Assembly (NCBI GenBank): GCA_048213135.1
Contig: PS015182.1
Coordinates: forward strand, 59,256-86,732
Length of the DNA stretch: 27,477 nucleotides
From: Reclinomonas americana ATCC 50394
Taxonomy: Eukaryota; Jakobida; Jakobea; Jakobida
Direction: 5' to 3'
The notes beneath the pieces are model-generated. The model saw only the letters and a program-made list of their open reading frames with translations. It was not told where the DNA came from and did no database searches. The first letter of the stretch is position 1. Each line of letters starts with the position of its first letter. This document shows, one piece after another, positions 1-11,670 of the stretch. A program made the position numbers and the translations under genes.

Positions 1-73
1 TTGGTGCGTGCGTGCGTGCGTTTTCCGTGACATGGGATCGGCGAAATCTCATAGCCCTTTCCGCTCACTGCAG

Positions 74-3000
74 CGTACGGTGGCGAGCGTGCACCTCCAC
101 ACAAGCGCTATGCGAATTTCTTCGACCCCAACGCACAGATGTTGCGCTACAACGATGCCTGGTTGCTGAGCTGTCGTTGCGTCATGGACATGTTGGCGCC
201 ATCTTTTTTAATACGCATGTCATGTCATGACCGAGCTTCGATCTCGACACGCAGGATCATGGACGTGGACCAAGCTGCCGGAGGCCTTTCAACAGAGCGG
301 GCCACGGCCTATCCGCTGGCACTCGATGGTGTCGATGCCCGAGTCGGAGCAAGTGATTCTCTACGGCGGCAGTGTCGAACCGACCAACTCGGACGAAACG
401 CTCACCTTGTCCAGCATGTTTACGTTGGATGCGGCCGATCTGGAGGTAGGCCATCTACTACCACGCCTTTGTGTTGTTTTCCTCTCTGCTCATCTGACTG
501 CGCGCAGCCGGACAACTCGCCATTAGCACCGGAGGAAAATGGCGTGTCTGCGCCGCCCTCCTCAGTTGCTGCCCCTGCTCCTGCTCCCGCCCCTGCTCCC
601 GCCCCTGCCCCTGCTCCTGCTCCTGCTGCAGCACCAGCTGGCAGCGCCGTGGCAAGAGTCATTGATGACTCTCCCTTGTCGGTGCGTCGATGAAAGATAT
701 CGCACTCTGGTTGCCCGCATTGCTCACACATGCGTGCGGCTCTCTGTGTGCAGCGTGGTGGCGCATCGGCCAGTGAAATCGCATTGGCCAAGCACGTTTC
801 TCCGCCTCCACAAATCGTGGTCGATCAGCCTGACAAGCCAGCAGCTCGACCATTGCTGGTTTGCTGTACATCTTCACTCCTGTATACTCCTGTTCGCTCG
901 CTGAACACGATCGTCGCGTAGCCCGAGTTGGAGGAGGTGGAAGAATCGGATGCGCCGCCGATAATCGCTGTTGCGCCGCCCACCGATCCCACACCAACAC
1001 CAGTGCCCGTGCCAGCCTCCACTGCTGCAGCTCCACCCTCTGCCGATGTGATCAAACCACTACCCACCCTGTCGCAACTCACTGGTATGGACCCGATGCT
1101 GTCGAGCCGCTCGGCAGCCACCGACGGCACGGAAGATGCGGATGAGCCGGTTCGTGCCTTCACGTGCGCATGCATGTCTCTCACTTGTGATCGATTCGGC
1201 TGATGGACCGTGCGTTGACCAGGAACTCTCATCGTCGGACAGCGAACTGTTCCGCCTGTACGACCACCTGTGTTACATTGCGATGGAATACGATCCGACT
1301 GAAGACCTGTTGGAGGTATTGTGGCGTCGTACTCAGCCACTACGCTGTCGGTCTGCGCCTGACCTGTTTTCTGCGTCTGTAGATCCTGCAAGTGGATCGC
1401 TCCCTGCCGTATCGTGATTCAGTGTTCCCGGCCACGGCACGATCAGTGTCGCGGACAGCAGGGACGCCATCTCTTGGTGCGTGCTAGCATTCCATGCGGC
1501 TTGCTGGACGCTCGGTGCAGTACTCATTTGCTTCTCTCTTCTATCTCGTGCAGCCGCTTGCGATCGCTGGGTGCCGGCATCGTCGCTGACCGACGAAAGC
1601 GGACAGCCTCTCACCTTGTTCGGCTCGGTGCCACTGGCCGAGCAGCGTCTGCACAACAACAAGATCGACACGGGCGAGTTGTCGACCGTGATTGTTGGTG
1701 AGCTACGAGCTCACTCTCCTTCTTTCACCGCGAATGCACTCTTATGTTTGTGATCACAGCACTGGCCTCGAGCATCGAGCGACTGCAAGACATGATATTG
1801 GTACCGTCGGAGAGCCGAGCTGGATTGTTGCGTCACAAGGGAGTCCTTTCACACTCGCTCCTCGTCAACCGCCTCACCACATCCACTACAGCTACGTCGT
1901 GCGGTTATGGGTCAACGGTCGGCAAATGTACGTGGTGGTGGACGACATGTTCCCGGCCGACGAGGATGGCGTCCCCATCTCCATCTACTCTGGTTGGTGG
2001 CCTGGTCGTCTCGAACCCTCGCTCCCTTATTATTTGGCACGTGATGGCTAACGACGAGTCGCAGAATACGCTCTGTGGCCGATGGTGTTGGAAAAGGCGT
2101 ACGCCAAGCTGTGTGGTCATTACGAAGCTCTGCGTGTGTCATTCGAACCGCACGATTATGAGCCACCAGCTTCGCCATACACGCTGAGTTGCGTCGCTTG
2201 ATGTGTGCGCCACCGCAAGTTCCATGCACTGCCTTTGCTCATCATCATCATCGTCGTCGTCGTCGGTAGAGCACTCGCCACTTCCGGCTGGTGTCCTCAC
2301 CGTGTACGATTTCGTTTCTGACTTTACTGGATTGCCGGCGCATGAGATGTTGCGCTCGCGAGTCCCAAGTGACCTTCATTTTTCGATCTCATCGCGTGAT
2401 TGTGGTGCGCAGTGAGCTGGGAGAGAGCGCCGAGTCGCGTTTCGACACACTGGACAGAATATTACAGTCGGGGTGAGTCACGCGACGCTGCAGAGGGAGA
2501 GAACCACCCCGAGTGTTGACGTGTCCTTCTCACTTTCACACAGTGGCGTCATTCTGACTCACTGGCGTGACCCGACGGCCGAGGAGATGGCCGATCGGAA
2601 CTTGCCGCCGTTTGACGAGGGCTGGGGCTGCGTGACGCGAGTGCACAGATTACGGGGCGCGCACATGCTGCTCCACGTGGTTCCATTTACGGACAACACT
2701 CGTGAGTGATGTCGCGTTCTGCCATGTTGTGAACGGTATGCTTCAGTCTGACTCTCTCTCTCTCTCTCTCTCACGCACAGCATTCGATGGTCGCTGGTCG
2801 CACACTTCACTGATCTGGGAGGATCTCAAGAGTGACAAGGTTTGCCGCCTCTCTTCACTTTGTAGGACCTCCATCCCCGCACTCACACCATGCATCTTCA
2901 CAGGCGGCACTGCATGTGTCGGACCGCGACTGCGGGGTATGGATGGAGATTGACGAGCTTGCCATGTACTGTGACAAGGTGTTGGTGGCCGCCGAGTCCA

Positions 3001-4376
3001 CCCCCGACATGCCGTACAAGCTGACGATCATGGTACGTGTTGTGCGCAAGCTTGTGTTGATATCGCACGGTTGATGACGCGTTCGGATGTACAGAGTCGC
3101 AACACCGGAAGCATGATGGTGGAGGCCGAGTCGCACTACTTTTTGGAGATTGCCGAGGACTGGACCAAAGTGTATGCGTATCTCATGGCCGGCGATCGAC
3201 GATTCAACTCTTCACGAGCGCTTCGCGTGTTTAAGAAGCCAGATGGTGAGTGTGAATGCGCGCATACGTGTGTACTACCACGGCAACACGCTGACACCAA
3301 CTCGCACCAGGCGTACGTGAGCGCCTGGAGGATTTCGACTCGCTGGAGCTGGCCACCATCAACGTTTGTGCGTCCACCCTTGACCGGCACTGCTTCCTCC
3401 ACTGCTTCCGCCTCCTCATCGTGCCGTGACTTGTCGCAGCCCATGGTCTCGAAGCCGGACTGTATGTCATGATTCCGTTCGTGTCGCAGCGCTTCTCGTC
3501 CTTCCGGCTGGTGGTGTGCTCCGATCGCCCTCTAAAGATACCATTTTGTGTGCTTGTGCTTCATTCCATGTCTGGCTTCGCGGTGCTGACAATTCTGTGA
3601 CGCGTGCACATGTCCAGCTTCCCCGACTCGGTGCTGCCGCAGATGCGAACGCACTTTCGCGCTTGCGATCCATCGGCTGACGGCCGGCTCAAGACAGAGC
3701 AGCTGCAGCAGCTGCTTGCTCGCGTCGGTGCGTGGCGCACGAATATGTGCCAGCAGCTGCAGAGGGAGGACTGAAATATAGGCGTGCTTGTGCATGCATG
3801 CAGGTCAAATATCGACGCCGTCGGAGCTGCGCGAGGCCATTCGCAGCATGGGCCGTGGTCGCGAGATGAGTCTCGACTTTGAGGAGAGCCTCATGTTGCT
3901 CACGAGCATGTGGTTGGTGCGTGCACACGGGATGACAATCGTGCACGAGGTGCTGTATGCTGCTGCTAACCCATGGTTTTCTTGCGCTGCGCAGCCGGAG
4001 GCGGCCATGGAGCACTCACTGCGTCAATCATTCCGAGCCATTGACACGGACGCCAACGGATACATTGAGCGCGAGGAGCTGCGCTTGTTCCTGCTGTCTC
4101 TCAGTCAGCCACTATCGGACACCGAGGTTTGTGACAGACAGGCAGGGGGGAAAGGGAGTGCCGCGTGCCTCATGTCTCACTTGCCGCGTCAACGTCGACA
4201 CAGATCGAACAACTGATCACATTGGCCGATCGCAATGGTTCCTCCCCATTCTTGGTGCTGTTTATTCTACGTTCACTGTGGCTCACCCACTCCTTCACTC
4301 TATCCCCACAGGCGACGGACGCATCGACTACGATGAGTGGGCGTCGAGTCTGCTGGCCGGACCACTGTCCCATTGA
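74..4376 (+). CDS. Kelch-repeat / catalytically dead calpain-like / EF-hand protein (5' partial)
   Basis: Inferred exons: 74-175, 255-445, 508-681, 922-1149, 1223-1315, 1383-1476, 1554-1697, 1760-1826, 1892-1992, 2065-2133, 2270-2348, 2413-2472, 2544-2701, 2781-2839, 2904-3032, 3095-3245, 3311-3367, 3440-about 3550 (or 3569), about 3617 or 3643-3727, 3804-3916, 3995-4126, 4204-4237, 4312-4376; about 830 residues visible. The first two exons are kelch blades (YGG...YNDAW, then WTWTKL...VILYGG). An Ala-Pro linker and an acidic stretch lead into a calpain core: ALASSIERL, AGFYVVRLWVNG, VVVDDMFPADEDG, LWPMVLEKAYAKLCG, VYDFVSDFTG and GRWSHTS are diagnostic. A C2-like domain III (GLEAGLYVMIPFVS) and four EF-hand-like units follow; loops DTDANGYIEREE and DRNGDGRIDYDE are canonical for Ca2+. 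The usual GDCW is GELST (Cys to Ser), GHAYSV is EGWGCV (His lost) and RNPWG is VVPFT (Asn to Val). Inferred role: a calcium-responsive pseudoprotease scaffold. The 5' end lies outside the window. Confidence 0.85.
569..640 (+). repeat. Ala-Pro dipeptide repeat in the kelch-calpain linker
   Basis: An imperfect 6-base repeat (CCTGCT/CCCGCC variants) encodes about ten Ala-Pro units between the kelch part and the calpain-like core. Such stretches are usually extended flexible linkers. The antisense strand is also open here, as expected from the composition. Confidence 0.8.
2751..2772. repeat. (CT)n microsatellite in an intron
   Basis: An uninterrupted CT run in the intron 2702-2780 of the kelch-calpain gene, directly before the acceptor CACGCACAG. 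It probably serves as the polypyrimidine tract. Confidence 0.85.
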
Positions 4377-4471
4377 TATTGATAAAGAGTGAAAGAGAAA
4401 GCCATCCTCCTTCTCCTCCTCCTCCTCCTCCTCCTTCTCCTCTTCTTGCTTGTGCTCCATCATCCACTCGC
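4377..4471. other. Short intergenic spacer between kelch-calpain and UBAC1-like genes
   Basis: Only 95 bases separate the stop of the first gene from the start of the next, on the same strand. It holds a pyrimidine-rich (TCC/TTC)n run at about 4406-4446. It must contain or overlap the upstream 3' end signals and the downstream promoter; no AATAAA is seen. Confidence 0.6.
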
Positions 4472-6539
4472 ATGACTCGCGTGGTCACGCTGCTCATTGC
4501 CTGGTGAGCACAAATCCAGTGATCCATACTCCTGAATGAGCTCGCATTCACACACACTGACACAGTCCATTCAACGGTGCGGTGGACGAGTGCACGCTGC
4601 CCTCTGACGCCAAAGTTTCCACTCTGTTGGACCTTGCACGCGGCAAGTTGGCCTCGTCACGCTCCGCTGGTGTGTGAGGAAACATTCCACGCGCCAGTGC
4701 GCTCGCTCATCATTCATCATCTCCTCATCGTGCAGACGCGCTGTCGTATGCCTCGTGGCGATCGGCGTTCGACTACTCACTCACACACCCGACCAGTCAT
4801 GCTCCTCTTGACACGCACGTCACGCTGGAGGAGGCTGGATTGCGTGATCGCGGTTGGTCGAAGCGAGTTGTCTCTCGCTCTCTTCGCATGTTCTTCTGCT
4901 CATTCGTGTGCGCTCGCAGATCTGCTGTTCCTCACGCAGAATGTGCGTGAGACGGCGTTGACAGAGGTCAAGCCGGCTGGGCGATTCCCCACTGAGGACG
5001 ACATTCAACGGGCGACCAGTGCGCTGCCGCCGGCGCCGTCGGCCGTGGAAATGCGCAGAACGGTCTGCATGAGTGGACGTGCGTGTGAGCCAGTGAGTGG
5101 CACTGACCGCCTGCTCCACACCAGAGTCGCTTCTCGGAGGCACTGTGCCGACGCCATCGCGTGGGATCGTACGGGCAGTCGCAACAAATGGCCACCCAAT
5201 TGACATCCAACGAGCTCGCGTCGCTGCTTCCGCGTGTGCCGGCTGCCGCTCTGGCGCAGCTGGTCGAAGTCGGCTTCCCGGACCTGCATTGCCGCAAGGC
5301 ACTGTACATTGCTCGGTGGGCATGCCGTTTTTCGACACTGTTGTGCTTGTGTGAGTGTGTGTGATGTTGCTGAGTGTTTGTGCGTGCGCGCTACGCAGGT
5401 TCCAGGTGGCGGTCGGATTGGAGTGGCTGCTGCGACATGCCGACACACCGGCCGTGCTGAATGCTCCTTTCACACGAGATGAACTGATCGGTATTCTGCG
5501 TGACCTCGGCGTGTCGGTGCCCGTTCGGCTGCCGTCGCCACCGCGTGCACCGTCGCCTCCACCAACACGCACAGTGCCGAGCAGCAACAGCAGCAGTGCC
5601 AGTGGCGGCGGCGGCAATGGCGGTGCCAGCAGTGCGTCGGCTCAGGCTTCTTCGGCCAGCGGAGGAGCAAGTGGATCACCTGCGGTCGACGAAGCAACCA
5701 GCACTGCGACGTTTGTCGCTGAAGAGGTTTTGCAGCCTTGATTCTGGTTCTGTTCTATGGAGAGCGCATCACTCATCTTTGTGTCACTGCCAGGTTCAAC
5801 GACAGCTGGCAGAACTGCAGGCGCAAATGGCGGAGTTGCAACAGCAACAGGAACTCATTCGTCGGCGATCGGCAGCAGCAGCGGCTGCGGAGGCTGCTTC
5901 CGGCGGCTCGAGCGCGGAGATTGCTGCTCGCGAGGCGATGGCGGGCGTGGAATTACGAGCGCGCATCACTACGTTGGTCGAGGCAATTGCGCGCCCACCT
6001 TTTGAGCCCGACGAGCAGGTGTGCAGACAATTTACCGGTAATGTCTGTGTCGCCTGCTTTGCTCACCCTTTGCACGCCACAGTCTCTCCGTGTGCTCACA
6101 TCCATGGGCTTCGATCACGAAAGAGTGCTCGACGCTCTGCGTGCGTCGCAGAATAACTATGAGCGCACGATTGTCATTCTTCTCGAGGATCTGCCAGTTG
6201 AACCAGCTCCACAGGTGACTTGATCGGCAGATTCATTTTTTGATTCAACGCCCTCATCGTCATGGCATTGTACGTGTAGGTGGACCCCGTGGTGCGCATC
6301 TTCCTCGCCCAACCAGCAATGCAGCGCATTCTCAGCGATCCACGTATCGTCCGAGGTTCGATCCTTGTTGTCGAGGCCGTCGACCCTCGCACACAGTCTA
6401 ACTGTGTTTTCGTCCTGACGCAGGATTGCACGAGCTCGTGAGCAACCCGGCCAGTGTCGACCGCCTCATGGGCGACCCGGAAATGTCGGTTGTCTTGCGC
6501 CACATGAGCGACCTGGTGACGCGGCATGAACAATCATGA
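4472..6539 (+). CDS. UBAC1 (KPC2)-like UBA-domain ubiquitin-pathway adaptor
   Basis: Inferred exons: 4472-4503, 4566-4669, 4736-4852, 4920-5062, 5125-5315, 5399-5726, 5794-6018, 6083-6214, 6280-6355, 6424-6539. All phases join, giving 487 residues; human UBAC1 has about 405. The N-terminal part (about residues 1-110) fits the family's ubiquitin-like region, followed by EDDIQRATSALPP, as in UBAC1. UBA1 (about 165-215) contains LVEVGFPDLHCRKAL and GLEWLLRHADTP. A Ser/Gly/Pro-rich linker and a Gln/Ala coiled coil (about 306-360) precede UBA2 (about 381-420, LTSMGFDHERVLDALRASQN). The C-terminus (VDPVVRIFLAQPAM, NPASVDRLMGDPE) matches the STI1-like end of UBAC1. In animals UBAC1 is the KPC2 subunit that brings ubiquitylated cargo to the proteasome with the ligand-specific E3 RNF123/KPC1. 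The linker is longer than in animals. The stop TGA abuts the opposite gene's stop. Confidence 0.92.
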
Positions 6540-8557
6540 AGCGGCGTCGCGCTCATTGACACTGTCGTCATTGTTGTTGCCGTCGTCTCTCGCCAGTTCA
6601 TCCTCCGTCGCCTCTGTGAGCCACCAATGTCCAGCCTCCTGCATGTCGACTTGCTTGTTGGCGCATCCGACCGCTCCGTCGTAGTGCAGTAGCGGCGCTG
6701 ACACTGCGCCGGACGTCGGTCGCAACCAACGCGTCGATGCGACGTCGTCCGGCGAGAACAAGCACAGAGAGACTTTCGGTGTCGGTGTCGTGTTGGCCAG
6801 TGACGACGTTCCCGGCAGCACTTGCATGCTCCACCGCAGCGGTTCCTTGCGCAGCAGCTCGTTCAGCGACTCAGACACGGTCAAATGGGACCAGCGCTGT
6901 CGACCGCGCGAGTTCTGAATGTGGCGAAGTGAGCGCCGCAAGAGCGCAATACTCGCCGGCGTCGGTTGCAAGTGGGCGACGGCAAGCGAGAGAGGGAATA
7001 CACCGGAAGAGGTGAGCGCAGCTGCACTACCCATGGTCCAATCACACTGCTGCGGCACGATCGAGTCCAGTGGGTTGTCTAGCAGCACTGCGTCGTTGTC
7101 CATCAGAAGCACACTGACGCCGCGCTCCAGAATCATGAGCGCCGTCTGCAGACGATAGATCTGCAAGCGACGCTGCAGAGGGGATCCTGCGTACTGCTCC
7201 GGGTCCATTGCATTCAATTCAGTTGCTGCCAGCCAGTTCGTTGGAAAGTGAATAACATCAGGCAGGTGGTGGACGTGTTGTATCAAGTCCTTGGCCGTGT
7301 AGGAGGTTGCAATGTACAGAAAGGTGGCTGACACGTAAGCCTTGCGAACGGAGCACACAGAGTTGGCCATCAACGTCGTATGCACTGGATTGGCTGACCA
7401 CAAGGCAACCAGAGAGGGCTTCCGTGCAAAGAGATCAGCAGGCCATTTGTCGGCGACAGCGACAACAGAATTGCCAGTGAGATCTGGGCACCGACCATTG
7501 TCATCCAGCAGCCACTTGCCCGCATCACGCAGGGCGCGTTCCTTCTCCGCAGCACCCATCGCACGGCCCACGTGCACCACGTGTTCCTGCATCGCAGCCG
7601 CGGACCACACACACAGACGGCATTGACCTGAGTTGCCAGCAGCAGGTGCTTTGCCCGTCTGCGGCAGCAACTGCCACGCAGGCTGTTGCGTAGTCAACCA
7701 GCGGAACAAAAGTTCGTGTGTCCACTGACTGCGGCCGCGCGACGGGTGCGCCACAGCATGCAAAATCCACTTCTCAAACATGGTGGCCGACGGTGTGTGG
7801 TGGCGAATCAACCACACGCCCGGATGTATGTACGGCAGCGGCGACGAGTCGGCTGGCGACCGTCCACGTTGCTGCAACACCCAGTCGCACTTGGCCAAGG
7901 CGGGCCGACGCAGCACCGACCTCTGCAGCATAACATCGCCCAGCACCACATCGGCATCCAGCAACAACACATCGTACCCTCGCCGCAGCAGCAGTGCAGC
8001 CACACGATGTACGGCCACGTGCAAACGATGCCGCGTCGACGTTCCCGGCCACGCCATCGTCGCTTGTGCACCACCTGGCACTGCGTTCACACGCAAGTGC
8101 GAGTATCCGTGAGCGAGTAACTCGGCCGACGCCGACTCATCCAGCGCCACCGGCAACACATTCCCGTCGCCAACACGGTGCAATTGCAACAGCAAGTTGA
8201 GCAGCACTTGCACACACGCACCATCGCTCCACGTGACCATCACGGGCGCCTTGACCAGGTGCAGTCCGTGAATGGCGTCGTCCACGGAACCAAACGCCAC
8301 CGGCGAGGCAGAAGTCTGCATCGCAAAACGAGTGAGCTTGCACATCAACAGACGCATGCGCGCACACACACACACGCACACACACGCACCACCACTGCAG
8401 GCAGCGAGTCCACGGCACCGGCAATGACATTGTCATGTTCGGAAGTGGACGAAGGCGCCGATGTGTGCGTGTGCAGTTGCCACACGGACCACGCGGCGAA
8501 GAGGAGCACGAGCGTACCGAGGAGAATGCGCACGAGTGGACGAGTGCGCCAGGTCAT
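6534..8557 (-). CDS. Type II membrane protein with two tandem DXD glycosyltransferase-like domains
   Basis: Two exons joined in phase 0: complement(8396-8557) and complement(6534-8315), 647 residues. The first exon encodes a short basic cytoplasmic end and a signal anchor (LVRILLGTLVLLFAAW), typical of Golgi type II enzymes. The rest resembles nucleotide-diphospho-sugar transferases (PF03407/GT77-like) twice over. Copy 1 has LLLDADVVLGD (DXD at about 174-176), then CDWVLQQ and RGRSQWTHELLFRWL. Copy 2 has LLMDNDAVLLDNPL (DXD at about 460-462), then CDWTMGS and RGRQRWSHLTVSESL. Each copy ends in a similar HVG/HYDG...AG.WWL segment. DXD Asp residues normally hold the metal and nucleotide sugar. 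Donor and acceptor sugars cannot be told. The CA-rich intron 8316-8395 separates anchor from lumenal part. The start ATG at 8557 is 104 bases from the divergent MYST gene. Confidence 0.85.
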
Positions 8558-8661
8558 TATGTGTCGACCAAAGCGGCGCATGCACAAGGCAAAGAGAAGC
8601 AAGCAGTGCGGGACGGACACCGCTAGCGACCGAACGAAGGCGGACGCTGGCAACACCGACG
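8558..8661. promoter_or_regulatory. Head-to-head promoter region of the glycosyltransferase and MYST genes
   Basis: The two start codons face away from each other with 104 bases between them, so the core promoters and both 5' leaders must fit here or overlap. No TATA-like box is visible; the sequence is GC-rich. Inference from gene geometry only. Confidence 0.5.
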
Positions 8662-10518
<1,857 letters not shown>

Positions 10519-10559
10519 AAAATGAAATGCTGGGTGTGTCCTCGCCGTTCCCTTGTGAA

Positions 10560-10763
10560 ATGCAACGCCTTGGCAGGATCACCGCCTCCAACTTGTCTGC
10601 CTTCTTGTGTTGCGACATCCAGGTCATTCTACCCTCACCTCTCACACACCGACGGACGCTCTCACTCTCACACATAACACACTCGTGAACAGACTGCGTT
10701 CAGGTCGCGCATCTACAACATGAGTGCGCTCATGCAGTCGGCGCTCCTGCTGGTCAGTGTGGA

Positions 10764-10797
<34 letters not shown>

Positions 10798-11594
10798 GGC
10801 TGATGTGCTGTCGTTCAGAACAAAGTAGCGACTGTCATGAAAATCCCCGTCGTGTGCACCGAGCACAACAAGAGTTGCGAGTGTGTGATGAAGTGCGCCT
10901 CCTTGTGGCCGTCGGTGAGTGACGCGTACGTGCTGTGCAGAGGTGTTTGGTCCGACGGTCGACGAGATCCAGCTGCCGTCGCATGCGCAAGTCTTCCAGA
11001 AGCTCCGATTCTCCATGTGCTCCTCCGAGACGATGCCGCACCTGCTACGGCCAAGCACCAATGCCTCGCATGTGGTGCTGTATGGCATTGAGGTGCGTTG
11101 CGTGAGTTGTCGGATCGTCGCCGTCTTCCCCAGTGACTGACTGACGTGGTGCGAGACAGACGCACATTTGCGTGCTGCAAACTGCGCTGGAACTGCGCGA
11201 CAAGAACTTTGAGGTGCACATTCCGCTTGACGCAGTCTCCAGTCAGCGGCAATACGATCGGCACGCAGCGATCGAGGTGCGTTTTGCAGCTGACGTCGAT
11301 GGATTTCTCTCGTCTCTGTTCTCATGCCGAATCACGCTGCAGAGACTGAAGGCGATTGGGTGCCACATGACGAGCGTCGAGTCGTTGCTGTTCCAGTTAA
11401 TGGAAACTGCCGAGGTTCGCGCGCGTTTCGCAGTCCTGCTGCTGTTGCTGTCCGTCATTTTGTTTGTGATTCACCAACGGAGAGTTGTGTGTGTTTCCCA
11501 GTCACCATACTTCCGTGATATCATCAAGCTGGTCAAGGAGGTGGATCGTGGCACACACCGGAACTTCCTTGTAGTGGACCCTGTCAATCATTGA
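10560..11594 (+). CDS. Isochorismatase-domain hydrolase (ISOC1/ISOC2 type)
   Basis: Inferred exons: 10560-10622, 10693-10752, 10819-10873, 10941-11092, 11160-11276, 11343-11414, 11502-11594; 203 residues, close to human ISOC2 (about 205). Family blocks are RLGRI near the start, FLCCDIQTAFR, IPVVCTEHNKKVFGPTVDEI, FQKLRFSM, YGIETHICVLQTALEL, DAVSSQRQYDR and SVESLLFQLM. The Asp (CDIQ), Lys (QKLRFS) and Cys (HICVL) positions of the cysteine-hydrolase triad are all present, so it is probably active; the substrate is unknown. In-frame ATGs also occur at 10515 and 10527. I chose 10560 because it gives the family length and places RLGRI correctly. The start lies within 41 bases of the MYST stop; ATG 10515 would overlap that stop as ATGA. 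Confidence 0.92.
10766..10795. repeat. (CT)n microsatellite in an intron
   Basis: About fourteen CT units inside the intron 10753-10818 of the isochorismatase gene, occupying nearly half of that intron ahead of the acceptor GTTCAG. Confidence 0.9.
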
Positions 11595-11670
11595 CAGGAG
11601 CAGGAAGGCGTTGTGTGTTGTCGACAAGTGAATCATCTACCTCCAAATTAGGAAGTCGGCGTTGGGCGTC

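Noticed and set aside
6737-8120. Several long open stretches on the plus strand opposite the glycosyltransferase
   Set aside because: They are antisense shadows of a GC-rich, well-supported coding exon and show no family similarity.
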